The position numbers and the translations under genes are program-made. A DNA stretch of 15,114 nt from contig DYDT01000160.1 in NCBI GenBank assembly GCA_020404485.1, positions 1-15,114 on the forward strand, written 5' to 3'. Under the pieces are notes generated by a model. The model was not told the DNA's origin. It did not search any database and was given only the letters and a program-made list of their open reading frames with translations. The DNA is from Rickettsia endosymbiont of Diachasma alloeum. Lineage in GTDB: Bacteria > Pseudomonadota > Alphaproteobacteria > Rickettsiales > Rickettsiaceae. The stretch's first letter is position 1. Every line of letters begins with the position of its first letter. Shown piece by piece: positions 7,989 through 15,114 of the stretch.

Positions 7989-9353
7989 TTAGAAACCTAT
8001 AAACATTTTCTTTTTAATAGTCTTAAATTCCTCTTCAGGACTAAAATATTTTACTTTAAGTTTTAAACTTTGAGCAGTTAACTCACCAGTTAATGATTTC
8101 ATCTGATATGCACTAAGTATAGAAGCTTTATAAGCATCAACACGTGTTATTTTTGCATCATAGAGCTTTTCTTCAACACTTAAAACATCTAACATTGTTT
8201 TAGAACCTACTATTTCCTCTTGTACTGTACCATCATAAGATATTTGAGCTGCCGCTACTCCTTGATCTGCTGCAATAATACGAGATTTTGCTGCTTCAAA
8301 ACCCTCCCATATACTTATAACATAAGCCTGTACTTGTCTTATTGCACCATCTAGCTGTATCGCACTATTTCGTGTTTGATTTTTAGCTACTCTAATTTTT
8401 GAATATTGTGCTCCTCCATTTGGATAAATAGGAACATTCACAGATAACGTAGTAGTGACATTTCTGGTATTTATCCGCTGAGTTTCTAGATTTTGTGGAT
8501 TATAGTTGGTTCTACCGGATTGTAACTGCACACTTACTTGCGGCAATAATTTTCCTTTTTCTACTAATTCTTGTGCCTTTGCTGAAGTTACGCTATGTCT
8601 TGCTGAATCAATCTCAGGATTTAAATTAACAGCTCTTTTTGTTAACTCATCTAACGAATTTGGTAATCCTTGAGGTAAAATAGGCATAGCTATGTCAGTA
8701 GGCTCTATACCGAATACTCTAATAAAATTTGCTTTTTTTGCTTGGAAATCAGCATAAGCGGTTAGCTTATTCGTCTCTGCTGCTGCAAGCCCTGCTCTTG
8801 CAGTTGCTATATCTATCTCTGTTGCTTCACCAAGCCTTAACTTTTCTTCTACAGTATTTACTTGTTGAATATTAGTACGAATTCTACTTTCTGAAATATC
8901 ATATTTCTCTTTACTTTCAAAATAATCAAGATAAGCAGTGATTAAGTCTAATAACACTTTTTGCTCACTAGAATAATATTGACCACGTGACGATCTAAAA
9001 GCTGCCTGTGCAGATCTAAGAGCAGCAACATCTGAACCACCGTTAAATAAAGATTGTTGAATTGTTAATGTTCCTTGATTATTGTCTATTTCCGGTGGGT
9101 TACCAGCTAATTGAGCATATCTTTTATTAGTATATTTAGTTTTACTATTATTTCTCTTGACACTCAACGATGCACTAGGCATAAAACCTGAAAAAACTTG
9201 GGGAAATTTCTCAATATCATTAACAAATTTAACTCTTGCAGTCTTTAGATCATTGTTATTTTTGTACCCTTCTGTTAAAGCTTCTTGCAAATCTATTGCA
9301 ATAGCAGGAGAAGTTAGTAATAATGAGAAAATAAATATAGTTAACTTACGCAT
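7989..9353 (-). CDS. tolC: TolC-family outer-membrane efflux/secretion channel
   Basis: The 454-residue protein has a Sec signal peptide (MRKLTIFIFSLLLTSPAIA, residues 1-19). The mature part begins IDLQEAL, typical of TolC-family proteins, and contains two similar halves rich in long helices with Ala/Glu/Gln repeats. GTLTIQQSLFNGG (about 94-106) and TTLSVNVPIYPNGG (about 302-315) match the beta-barrel strand motifs, and the conserved EEKLRLGEATEIDIATA stretch follows the first. TolC forms a trimeric outer-membrane channel used by type I secretion and RND or ABC efflux pumps. No inner-membrane or adaptor partner gene is nearby. It is first in a likely two-gene unit with popZ, and rarp-1, reported to need TolC for secretion, lies just downstream. 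No good Shine-Dalgarno precedes the ATG. Confidence 0.93.
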   Translation of the reverse strand: MRKLTIFIFSLLLTSPAIAIDLQEALTEGYKNNNDLKTARVKFVNDIEKFPQVFSGFMPSASLSVKRNNSKTKYTNKRYAQLAGNPPEIDNNQGTLTIQQSLFNGGSDVAALRSAQAAFRSSRGQYYSSEQKVLLDLITAYLDYFESKEKYDISESRIRTNIQQVNTVEEKLRLGEATEIDIATARAGLAAAETNKLTAYADFQAKKANFIRVFGIEPTDIAMPILPQGLPNSLDELTKRAVNLNPEIDSARHSVTSAKAQELVEKGKLLPQVSVQLQSGRTNYNPQNLETQRINTRNVTTTLSVNVPIYPNGGAQYSKIRVAKNQTRNSAIQLDGAIRQVQAYVISIWEGFEAAKSRIIAADQGVAAAQISYDGTVQEEIVGSKTMLDVLSVEEKLYDAKITRVDAYKASILSAYQMKSLTGELTAQSLKLKVKYFSPEEEFKTIKKKMFIGF

Positions 9354-9402
9354 AAATTTTTTAAATGAGTTGGTAATATGGTAGTAAGATTAGTTTAATC
9401 TT

Positions 9403-9424
9403 TCAAGAATATAGCTATTCTTGA
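9403..9424. promoter_or_regulatory. Perfect inverted repeat in the tolC leader (possible operator or hairpin)
   Basis: TCAAGAATA (9403-9411) and TATTCTTGA (9416-9424) form a perfect 9-base-pair inverted repeat around a 4-base loop. It sits about 50 bases upstream of the tolC start, just beyond the predicted minus-strand -10 box, so it would be at or just after the transcription start. It could be a dimeric repressor site or a 5' leader hairpin. No regulator is identified. Confidence 0.5.
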
Positions 9425-9429
9425 GTTAG

Positions 9430-9457
9430 ATAATATAACACTATGTAACAATGTTAG
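9430..9457 (-). promoter_or_regulatory. Predicted promoter for tolC-popZ
   Basis: On the minus strand a -35-like CTAACA (9452-9457, four of six matches to TTGACA) is 16 bases from a -10-like TATTAT (9430-9435, five of six matches to TATAAT). AT-rich DNA yields many chance matches, so this is only a candidate, helped by its location in the divergent gap. Confidence 0.35.
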
Positions 9458-9507
9458 CACGTAATATAACAAAAATTAATCCTAAGGGCAATGATAACTA
9501 TTTTATA

Positions 9508-9536
9508 TTTCATTTTTCTACACAAAGCGTTATAAT
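9508..9536 (+). promoter_or_regulatory. Possible promoter for the 9566-11156 gene pair
   Basis: A perfect TATAAT -10 box at 9531-9536 lies 29 bases before the start codon at 9566. The matching -35 position (TTTCAT at 9508-9513, 17-base spacing) is weak. The rest of the 212-base divergent region 9354-9565 shows only the inverted repeat and the tolC promoter candidate. Confidence 0.35.
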
Positions 9537-9565
9537 TAATTAACAATTGATAATAAATAACATAT

Positions 9566-10765
9566 ATGCCTAAAACTCTAATAGATGTTTCTCAGTTTGT
9601 TGGTTTGAGTAAAGAACAAGAAACAGAGTTATTAAACCTTTTAAAAAGACTACATAATTTTTCTGGTTCCTTAAAAACTAATATAAAAGACTTAGAAGCT
9701 AATATTCTTATTATTTTAAAAAGCTCTTTAAAAGAATTAGCACAAACTGAAAATTTAGATTTAGAGAAGATAGAAAAACTTTTTGACAAAATAGTAAAAA
9801 CATCTCTTAGTGAATTATCAAAAGCTTTAGATAAAACTTATCAAGACCAGTTAAAGACAAAAGATATATTTTTATTTGATGGAATTATCATAGAAAAATG
9901 CTTAAGTGTTTTAAAGCAGATTCTAGAATTTCAAAAAGAATTAGATGAAGTTTATCCTGGTGCTTCTAAGAAAATTATAACATCGTTGGAGAATATATTA
10001 GTTGCTGTAATTGCAACTCAACTACCTATTCTTTCAACATTTATAAAAGCAAGCGGTATACTTGAAAAAGTCAATAATCTTATCGATCATGAAAAACTAT
10101 TGCCAAAAATAACAAAATGGCATAACGATATTAAAAATATGAGGCAAGAAATAAAGGATAATAAAAACCTTAAGGATGTTTATAAAAAAGCTGAACAAGT
10201 TGCCGAAATTTCAGAAATATCCAACGAACCTATTAAGAAAATTACTGAGGTAGCAAAAAACCCTAATAATCAATCCTCGTTAGATTATGTGATAGAAGCT
10301 AACAAAGCCATACCAAAAACTACCAAGGAAGTAGAAGAAAAAATATCAAAAATAAAAAGTGATATTGAAAAAGCACTTCCTGAAGAGATAAAAACTGACA
10401 AACTACATTCTATCAAAAATACTATTAATGATAAATTAAATAGCACAAAAACAGAATTACTAAAAGCAGCAAACCCTGAAACTTCTTTTGCTGATAAAAT
10501 AACTTCTTTATTTAAAGCAGCAGAAGCAGCTACCAAAATTGCAAGTGATGTGAAAAAAATAGCAGGAGTAATACCAGGGGGACAAAAATTAGAAAGCGTT
10601 ATAAGCGGGATAATAACAACTCACCTAATACCTAAGCCGATTTTAGCAATAGCTAAATTAGCTCCTGAGGTAGCAGAGTTAGTTAAAGTAGGTAAGGCAA
10701 TAGTTACAGTGCTTTCCAAATCACAAAACTTAAATCAAACTCAAGGCAGGTCAAAAAGTGCTTAA
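9566..10765 (+). CDS. Unknown helical protein, 399 residues
   Basis: I do not recognise a characterised family; it may be Rickettsia-restricted. The product has no signal peptide. It is rich in Lys, Leu, Ile and Glu, with long predicted helices and heptad-like spacing over about 15-130 and 180-330, suggesting coiled coils. Two stretches are more apolar: about 140-165 (NILVAVIATQLPILSTFI) and about 334-385 (including VISGIITTHLIPKPILAIA). These could be amphipathic or membrane-associated helices rather than clear transmembrane spans. A polar Ser/Gln-rich tail ends the protein. The ATG at 9566 lacks a clear Shine-Dalgarno. The gene overlaps the next by 8 bases, so the two products are probably made together and may interact. 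Repeated lysine-rich segments give coding character, so it is probably a real gene, but its function is unknown. Confidence 0.8.
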   Translation: MPKTLIDVSQFVGLSKEQETELLNLLKRLHNFSGSLKTNIKDLEANILIILKSSLKELAQTENLDLEKIEKLFDKIVKTSLSELSKALDKTYQDQLKTKDIFLFDGIIIEKCLSVLKQILEFQKELDEVYPGASKKIITSLENILVAVIATQLPILSTFIKASGILEKVNNLIDHEKLLPKITKWHNDIKNMRQEIKDNKNLKDVYKKAEQVAEISEISNEPIKKITEVAKNPNNQSSLDYVIEANKAIPKTTKEVEEKISKIKSDIEKALPEEIKTDKLHSIKNTINDKLNSTKTELLKAANPETSFADKITSLFKAAEAATKIASDVKKIAGVIPGGQKLESVISGIITTHLIPKPILAIAKLAPEVAELVKVGKAIVTVLSKSQNLNQTQGRSKSA

Positions 10766-11156
10766 TACTCATATTTTAATTGCTATAGGATGTTTAGTAG
10801 TATTAGTAATATACTTAATATATAAAACAGCAGCACGTAAAAAAAATATTACGGCTTCTGGAGAAAATAATTCTGAGGAAACTTTTGCTCTTAATAATAA
10901 AAATCAGGATAATAAAAAACTCACCTTACAAGAACGAATAGAATTATCTTGGAAATTTCTTTATGATATTACAGAGACTATTCTCAATAAATTTACTAAA
11001 GACGATATAACTTTAGTGAATAAATGTGGTCGTGTTTTACTTGAAAACGGAGCACGCTATGAACATATAGTTGATCTGGTAATCCCTCGTGCCAAATCCC
11101 ATACTCAATCTGTAGAACAAGAGCAAACTAAAGGCACAAAAACTTTAGGAGTGTAA
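10758..11156 (+). CDS. Unknown small membrane-anchored protein, 132 residues
   Basis: An N-terminal membrane helix (residues about 5-22, ILIAIGCLVVLVIYLIY) is followed by positive residues (KTAARKK), so the C-terminal part is expected in the cytoplasm. A polar Asn/Glu-rich linker (about 31-55) leads to a conserved-looking helical domain (about 56-112, with QERIELSWKFLYDITETI and NKCGRVLLENGARYEHIV). The GTG start lies inside the end of the previous gene (8-base overlap) with AGG seven bases upstream, so translation is likely coupled. It resembles short proteins annotated in Rickettsia as a domain of unknown function (possibly DUF2660, from memory and not verified). The function is not known. 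It is followed by 170 bases before tmk in which I see only a short GAAGAG/CTCTTC inverted pair near 11219-11244. Confidence 0.78.
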   Translation: MLNTHILIAIGCLVVLVIYLIYKTAARKKNITASGENNSEETFALNNKNQDNKKLTLQERIELSWKFLYDITETILNKFTKDDITLVNKCGRVLLENGARYEHIVDLVIPRAKSHTQSVEQEQTKGTKTLGV

Positions 11157-11326
11157 TTTTTCTACCTTGAAAAAAGCAGATACTCGATATATAAACTACC
11201 TCTATAAACAAAGCTTCCGAAGAGATCTATTCTATCTACTCTTCATTTATTAGCGATATACAATCCTTGTAAATATTTTTTTAAAAGATATTATTAGAAA
11301 GTTATAGTTAAAAATAATTGCAATTA

Positions 11327-11947
11327 ATGAGCAAATTGAAACAAGGAACATTTATCACTTTTGAAGGAGGGGAAGGAATTGGCAAATCCACCCAATGCCA
11401 AATGTTATACGAACATCTAAAATCTCAAAATATTCCCGTAATTCTGACCCGTGAAATTGGTGGAACTAACGTAGCAGAAAAGATGCGTGAGATCCTAGTG
11501 CATACCGATTTACTGCCGATGTCTGAACTTTTGCAAGCTATGGCAGCACGTTATGACCATATGGTAAAAAAAATTATACCCGCTTTGCAGGCAGGAAATA
11601 TAGTAATATGCGACCGGTTTATTGACTCAACAGCCTGCTATCAAGGATTAGAGCTAGAAAACGGTATAGAACTCGTATATAATCTGCACAAAGATTTAAT
11701 GCCGCCTTTTATGCCAGACATTACCTTTTTTATTGATGTAGAATCTTCTATTGCAATTGAGCGGGTAAATTCACGGAATATGAGCAATAAATTTGACGTA
11801 AGGGGGCTAGATTTTTACAATAAAATTTATGATTGCTTCAAGGAGTTAAGTAAAAAATTTCCTGAGAGGATAGTAACAATTAAGGCTTCTGATCTTGATC
11901 CTGAACAAGTACACGAATTAATAAAAAAATACTTAAATTTAATATGA
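11327..11947 (+). CDS. tmk: Thymidylate kinase
   Basis: Tmk phosphorylates dTMP to dTDP in the cytoplasm, an essential step of dTTP synthesis. The 206-residue protein shows the P-loop [12 protein letters not shown] (about 13-24), the TREIGGT segment (TREPGGT in most homologues, here Ile for Pro), the AARYDH region, and the dTMP-binding [13 protein letters not shown] motif (about 98-110). A LID region follows with [12 protein letters not shown]. The length is normal for the family. A TTG at 11318 is in frame three codons earlier. I prefer the ATG at 11327, which gives the usual spacing to the P-loop, although neither start has a strong ribosome binding site. The stop overlaps the metG start (ATGA), so the two are translationally coupled. 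Confidence 0.95.
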   Translation: MSKLKQGTFITFEGGEGIGKSTQCQMLYEHLKSQNIPVILTREIGGTNVAEKMREILVHTDLLPMSELLQAMAARYDHMVKKIIPALQAGNIVICDRFIDSTACYQGLELENGIELVYNLHKDLMPPFMPDITFFIDVESSIAIERVNSRNMSNKFDVRGLDFYNKIYDCFKELSKKFPERIVTIKASDLDPEQVHELIKKYLNLI

Positions 11948-13470
11948 ATAATACCTATTATATTACCACTCCTATATATTATGTTAATGATGTCCCGCAT
12001 ATTGGGCATGCTTATACTAGTGTTGCAAGTGACGTAATCGCTCGCTTTATGCGTCTTAGCGGTCATGAAGTCATGTTTTTAACAGGTACTGATGAACATG
12101 GGCAAAAAGTAGAAAAAGCGGCTATCAATAAAAATATCGATCCGCAAAAATTTACTGATCAGACGTCCCAAAGCTTCCGTCATCTTATGACTGCTATGCA
12201 TATTTCAAATGATGATTTTATCAGAACAACAGAAGAAAGACATAAAGAAGCAGTAGCTATATTTTGGCAAAAATTACTAGATAACGGCTCTATTTATGAG
12301 GGTTTTTATGAGGGATGGTATGCTGTACGTGATGAAGCTTTTTATGATGAATCCGAGCTAACACCAGATAAATTAGCACCAACCGGTGCACCTGTAGAAT
12401 GGGTTAAAGAGCCTAGCTATTTCTTTAATCTTTCAAAATGGCAAGATAAATTGCTTGAGTTTTACGAAGCAAACCCTGATTTTATCAGACCTATATCAAG
12501 ATGTAACGAGGTCATTAGCTTTGTTAAGTCAGGTCTAAAAGATTTATCAGTGTCACGTACCACTTTTAACTGGGGTATCAAAGTCCCAAATGACGATAAG
12601 CATGTGATTTATGTTTGGCTTGATGCACTTGCTAATTATATCTCAGCCCTTGGCTATCCTGATCAAAATAGCAATTACGGCAAGTTTTGGCCAGCAAATG
12701 TACAGGTAGTCGGCAAAGATATTCTACGTTTCCATGCAGTTTATTGGCCAGCTTTCTTAATGGCTGCTGAAATTCCGCTGCCTAAAACGATTATGGCACA
12801 TGGTTGGTGGACTAATGAGGGGCAAAAAATTTCTAAATCACTTGGAAATACTATTGAGCCGATTAAGCTGATAGAAGAATTTGGCATTGATCAGGTTAGA
12901 TATTTTTTAATGCGTGAGGTAACATTTGGAGCAGATGGTAATTTTTCTCGCAGTAATTTAATTACCCGTATTAATAGCGAACTATCGAATAAGATTGGTA
13001 ATTTATTGCAACGTACTACTTCTTTTGTTTATAAAAATAATGATGGCAAAGTGCCGACAATCACACAAAATGCAATCAATAAAATATATGAATTACCACT
13101 CTTAAAAACAGCAATTAAATTTGCTGAGCAAAATATTTTATTGATGGAAAAAACCGAAATTAACAAGATTCTTGATAATATTATTAATTTAGCCGAAGAA
13201 GCAAATATTTATATTGATAGCGAAGCTCCTTGGAATTTGAAAAAAACCGATCCCGAGAAAATGCTAGAGGTATTATATGCTCTGCTAGAAACTCTGCGTT
13301 ATATCGCTATAATGCTTCAACCTTTTATGCCAAGCTCCGCCGGTAAAATGCTTGATCAGCTAGGGGTAAACAAGGAAGAGCGTTTATTTAAGCATTTATC
13401 CGTTAAGTTTGCTTTAACATCAGATAGCAATATTTTAGAACCGGTTATAGTATTTCCAAGGTTTGAGTGA
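11944..13470 (+). CDS. metG: Methionyl-tRNA synthetase
   Basis: This class I aminoacyl-tRNA synthetase charges tRNA-Met for initiation and elongation. The signature HIGH (residues 19-22) and a KMSKS variant, KISKS (295-299), are present, along with [12 protein letters not shown] (45-56) and the [16 protein letters not shown] segment (224-239). The connective region lacks the cysteines of zinc-knuckle MetRS types: [16 protein letters not shown] stands where Cys residues occur in Escherichia coli. It would thus be a zinc-free form. At 508 residues it ends after the anticodon-binding helical domain and has no C-terminal EMAPII-type dimerisation domain. It overlaps tmk by four bases (ATGA). The metG-tatD order is a common bacterial arrangement, here stretched by repeats. 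Confidence 0.96.
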   Translation: MNNTYYITTPIYYVNDVPHIGHAYTSVASDVIARFMRLSGHEVMFLTGTDEHGQKVEKAAINKNIDPQKFTDQTSQSFRHLMTAMHISNDDFIRTTEERHKEAVAIFWQKLLDNGSIYEGFYEGWYAVRDEAFYDESELTPDKLAPTGAPVEWVKEPSYFFNLSKWQDKLLEFYEANPDFIRPISRCNEVISFVKSGLKDLSVSRTTFNWGIKVPNDDKHVIYVWLDALANYISALGYPDQNSNYGKFWPANVQVVGKDILRFHAVYWPAFLMAAEIPLPKTIMAHGWWTNEGQKISKSLGNTIEPIKLIEEFGIDQVRYFLMREVTFGADGNFSRSNLITRINSELSNKIGNLLQRTTSFVYKNNDGKVPTITQNAINKIYELPLLKTAIKFAEQNILLMEKTEINKILDNIINLAEEANIYIDSEAPWNLKKTDPEKMLEVLYALLETLRYIAIMLQPFMPSSAGKMLDQLGVNKEERLFKHLSVKFALTSDSNILEPVIVFPRFE

Positions 13471-13523
13471 TACTTCCTGTCATTGCCACATAGTTTTGCT
13501 CCGGCTTTATTGTATGACTTGTT

Positions 13524-13827
13524 TATGTCATTCCTAGCTAAAAGTAGGAATCCAATAATAACAAAAATAATTACAGCAAATTTTTAAAGCTAAAAGCGTA
13601 AATTATCTCGCTTTATGCTGGATTCCCGCCTACGCGAGAAGGCTTTGCCTGCGTGGATACCAAATCGTCATTGCGAGCGATTGCAAGGAGCGTGGCAATC
13701 CAGAAAAAATAATAAAAATGTTATAGAGTTAGCATTTTTTACTGGATTGCTTCGTCAATTACTTCGTAATTTTCTTGCAATGACGACTCTCAATCCACGC
13801 AAGCAAGCCTTACGCGAGAATGACATA
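13524..13827. repeat. Composite of nested palindromic elements between metG and tatD
   Basis: This fills most of the 386-base gap between metG and tatD. TATGTCATTC (13524-13533) is a perfect inverted repeat of GAATGACATA (13818-13827), and GGATTCCCGCCTACGCGAGA near 13620-13639 resembles an inverted partner of CTTACGCGAGAATGAC near 13809-13824. The CATTGCGA element at 13666-13785 sits inside these arms, as if one palindrome had inserted into another. The left flank 13471-13520 has a weak CATTGCCAC fragment that may be a decayed copy. No gene is supported here: an open frame across 13615-13848 is made of repeat sequence. Confidence 0.55.
13666..13785. repeat. RPE-like palindrome (inner element, metG-tatD gap)
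   Basis: CGTCATTGC (13667-13675) faces GCAATGACG (13777-13785) as a perfect inverted repeat. Inside, GCAATCCAGAAAAAAT near 13695-13710 faces ATTTTTTACTGGATTGC near 13734-13750, with one extra base. The CGTGGCAATC at 13691-13700 is the reverse complement of the GATTGCCACG core of the copies at 1863-1953 and 14059-14147, so this copy lies in the opposite orientation. Confidence 0.7.
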
Positions 13828-13856
13828 TACCTATCTTTCACTTATTAGAAACACAT

Positions 13857-14720
13857 ATGCTAATAGATTCACATTGCCACCTTAATTTACTAAAAGATGT
13901 AGAAATAGACAACATAATCAAACAAGCTATAGAAAATAATGTGCAGTACCTACAAACTATTTGCACTAAACTTGATGACTTGCCGGTTATTTTAGAAATA
14001 GCTGAAAAATATGAAAATGTTTTTGCATCTGTCGGTGTACATCCGTGTGAGGTGAATGGTCATTGCGAAGCACTACAAGTGCTGAAGCAATCTCAGGAAA
14101 TTTTAATGAGATTGCCACGTCAAGGCTTCGCCTTTCCTCACAATGACGCTGCCACAATTATAGAACTTACTAATCACCCCAAAATCATTGGAATAGGTGA
14201 AACTGGACTTGATTACTATCACGAGCCTTATGATAAAAAACTACAAAAAGATTCCCTATTACATCATATAGAAGCCGCTGCTACAACAAAGTTACCGCTT
14301 ATTGTTCATACAAGAGAAGCAGACAATGACACTATAGATATTTTAACCTCGGAAATGCGTAATAATAAATTTCCTGGGTTAATACATTGCTTTACTTCTT
14401 CAAAAAAATTAGCAGAAAAAATGCTAGAGATCGGTTTGTACATTTCAATGTCAGGTATTATAACTTTTAAAAATGCAACAGATTTGCAGGAAATAGTCAA
14501 ATATGTTCCACTTGACAGGTTACTGATTGAAACCGATGCACCTTATCTAGCCCCTACCCCTATGCGTGGCAAACAAAACGAACCGGCTTTTGTTAGATAC
14601 GTTGCCGAGAAAGTCGCCGAACTTAAAAATATCACCTCCAGAGCAGTAGCAAATGTTACTACTAATAACTTCAAAAAATTATTTTCTAAATTTGATGAAT
14701 ATATTAATTCTAATAATTAG
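13857..14720 (+). CDS. tatD: TatD-family metal-dependent hydrolase/DNase with in-frame repeat insertion
   Basis: This is a TIM-barrel hydrolase of the TatD/YcfH/YabD family, a Mg-dependent DNase group linked to DNA degradation and quality control. Metal ligands are visible: DSHCHL (His6, His8), GIGETGLDYY (Glu115), IVHTRE (His151), IHCFTS (His177) and LLIETDAPYLAPTPMRGK (Asp227). The 287-residue length exceeds the usual 255-265. The excess matches a repeat-derived stretch of about 30 residues (about 68-97, GHCEALQVL...FAFPHNDA) between VGVHPCEV and IIELTNHPKIIGIGETG. The insertion keeps the frame and precedes the metal-binding Glu, and all catalytic residues remain, so the gene is probably functional. 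It follows metG, as in many bacteria, after a repeat-filled gap. No clear ribosome binding site precedes the ATG. Assignment to the family is firm; which paralogue it equals is less certain. Confidence 0.93.
   Translation: MLIDSHCHLNLLKDVEIDNIIKQAIENNVQYLQTICTKLDDLPVILEIAEKYENVFASVGVHPCEVNGHCEALQVLKQSQEILMRLPRQGFAFPHNDAATIIELTNHPKIIGIGETGLDYYHEPYDKKLQKDSLLHHIEAAATTKLPLIVHTREADNDTIDILTSEMRNNKFPGLIHCFTSSKKLAEKMLEIGLYISMSGIITFKNATDLQEIVKYVPLDRLLIETDAPYLAPTPMRGKQNEPAFVRYVAEKVAELKNITSRAVANVTTNNFKKLFSKFDEYINSNN
14059..14147. repeat. RPE-like palindrome inserted in frame in tatD
   Basis: GTCATTGCGA (14059-14068) faces TCACAATGAC (14138-14147), matching at nine of ten. Inside is a perfect stem GCAATCTCA/TGAGATTGC (14087-14095 with 14107-14115) and a small hairpin GCACT/AGTGC (14070-14074 with 14078-14082). 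The GATTGCCACG core (14110-14119) is shared with intergenic copies. Read in the tatD frame it has no stop codons. In-frame palindromic insertions in coding genes are a known Rickettsia feature. Confidence 0.85.
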
Positions 14721-14793
14721 AAGTTGAAATTTTTATTAACTAATATATTATTTTTAGTAGTATGTTAATTAATAATTCATATTGGTAACTATT

Positions 14794-15042
14794 ATGGAAT
14801 TTAATCGTAAAAATGCAATTATCAGTTTTTTAGAAGAACGTGCGGAGCAAAAATTCACTCCTTATGACATAGCTAAATGGCTTGTAGCAAATTACCCTGA
14901 AGAAGCTAGAAGAAAAGCAAACTCAAGTAAAAATAAGGATATATTAAAAGCAAAAACTCAAGAAGAAAAAATTAAAGAAGTTACAAAGGCTTATGCTGAT
15001 GTGGCTATAGTTTTCCGGACAGTTAATAATAGACGATATTAA
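14794..15042 (+). CDS. Small winged-helix-like protein, possibly a truncated remnant
   Basis: From the ATG at 14794 the product has 82 residues (MEFNRKNAIISFLEER...). The pattern of an N-terminal helix, then FTPYDIAKWLVANYPEEARRKANSS, resembles the N-terminal winged-helix segment of larger bacterial proteins that carry a nuclease-like C-terminal domain (COG2958-type, from memory). That relation is tentative. The remainder is a lysine-rich helix (ILKAKTQEEKIKEVTKAYADV) ending VFRTVNNRRY. Because an insertion sequence begins right after the stop, the last 10 or so residues may be encoded by the end of that element, making this a truncated gene. A TTG four codons upstream (14782) is in frame but less likely. 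In front, 14721-14793 is an AT-rich spacer without a clear terminator. Confidence 0.6.
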   Translation: MEFNRKNAIISFLEERAEQKFTPYDIAKWLVANYPEEARRKANSSKNKDILKAKTQEEKIKEVTKAYADVAIVFRTVNNRRY

Positions 15043-15043
15043 C

Positions 15044-15050
15044 AGAAAGG
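15044..15050 (+). promoter_or_regulatory. Ribosome binding site of the transposase ORF
   Basis: AGAAAGG lies six bases before the ATG at 15057 and two bases after the upstream stop. It is one of the better Shine-Dalgarno matches in the right half. Confidence 0.55.
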
Positions 15051-15056
15051 ATAAAA

Positions 15057-15114
15057 ATGACAGATATAAAACCAAAGGTATATCCAGCTGAATTTAAAGA
15101 ATCAGCGATTAAAT
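15057..15114 (+). mobile_element. Start of a probable IS3-family transposase OrfA, cut by the window edge
   Basis: Nineteen codons are visible: MTDIKPKVYPAEFKESAIK. The YPAEFKESAIK segment matches the start of the helix-turn-helix of IS3-type OrfA proteins, which typically read (K/R)(F/Y)xxEFKxxAVxL. A good ribosome binding site precedes it. With so few residues the family call is provisional. The left end of the element should lie within roughly 100 bases upstream, perhaps near the CCGGACAGTT stretch at 15015-15024. Confidence 0.6.

Noticed and set aside
7552..7992. Plus-strand open frame opposite the PopZ-family gene
   Set aside because: It is Ser/Phe-rich, as expected for the antisense of an acidic, lysine-rich coding region. 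The minus-strand protein matches a known family.
11157..11326. RNA gene or riboswitch in the gap before tmk
   Set aside because: Only a short GAAGAG/CTCTTC inverted pair was found. There is no tRNA-like fold or recognised riboswitch motif.
12304..12420. Loss of zinc-binding cysteines as evidence that MetRS is defective
   Set aside because: Zinc-free MetRS types exist, and the HIGH and KISKS motifs and the length are normal, so this is a subtype feature.
13615..13848. A 77-residue plus-strand open frame between metG and tatD
   Set aside because: It is built from palindromic repeat sequence and shows no recognisable protein features. I treat it as repeat, not gene.

Overview
The window is AT-rich chromosomal DNA from an alphaproteobacterium, almost certainly a Rickettsia. 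Three things point there: the gene set (a proline-rich ankyrin protein matching RARP-1, beside a PopZ-type protein and TolC), several Rickettsia palindromic element (RPE)-like sequences between genes, and one such element inserted in frame inside a tatD gene. The species cannot be read from the sequence.

Left half, all on the minus strand. A fragment of an unidentified gene (1-51) is followed by a membrane sensor histidine kinase, the carboxy-terminal processing protease CtpA, topoisomerase IV subunit B (ParE), the ankyrin protein RARP-1, a short PopZ-family polar protein and the outer-membrane channel TolC. The last two abut (stop TAA directly followed by a GTG start) and look translationally coupled. 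RARP-1 has a Sec signal peptide. In the literature its homologue is treated either as a TolC-dependent secreted protein or as a periplasmic protein.

Centre and right half, plus strand. A 212-base divergent region separates tolC from two overlapping genes of unknown function: a 399-residue helical protein and a 132-residue protein with one membrane segment. They are followed by thymidylate kinase (tmk) and methionyl-tRNA synthetase (metG), which overlap by ATGA, and by a TatD-family metal-dependent DNase. The metG-tatD gap is filled with nested palindromic elements. The right edge has a short winged-helix-like ORF, possibly a truncated remnant, and then the first 19 codons of a probable IS3-family transposase, so an insertion sequence begins there.

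The most notable non-gene signals are four related RPE-like palindromes (about 1863-1953, 3371-3466, 13666-13785, and inside tatD at 14059-14147), a different 100-base element at 7458-7557 that can fold into a four-way cloverleaf, a third repeat type just upstream of the histidine kinase, a perfect 23-base tandem duplication just upstream of rarp-1, and a 9-base-pair perfect inverted repeat at the predicted tolC transcription start. I found no CRISPR array, no tRNA or rRNA gene, and no convincing new defence or biosynthetic system. The best candidate for an undescribed functional unit is the overlapping pair of unknown genes at 9566-11156.
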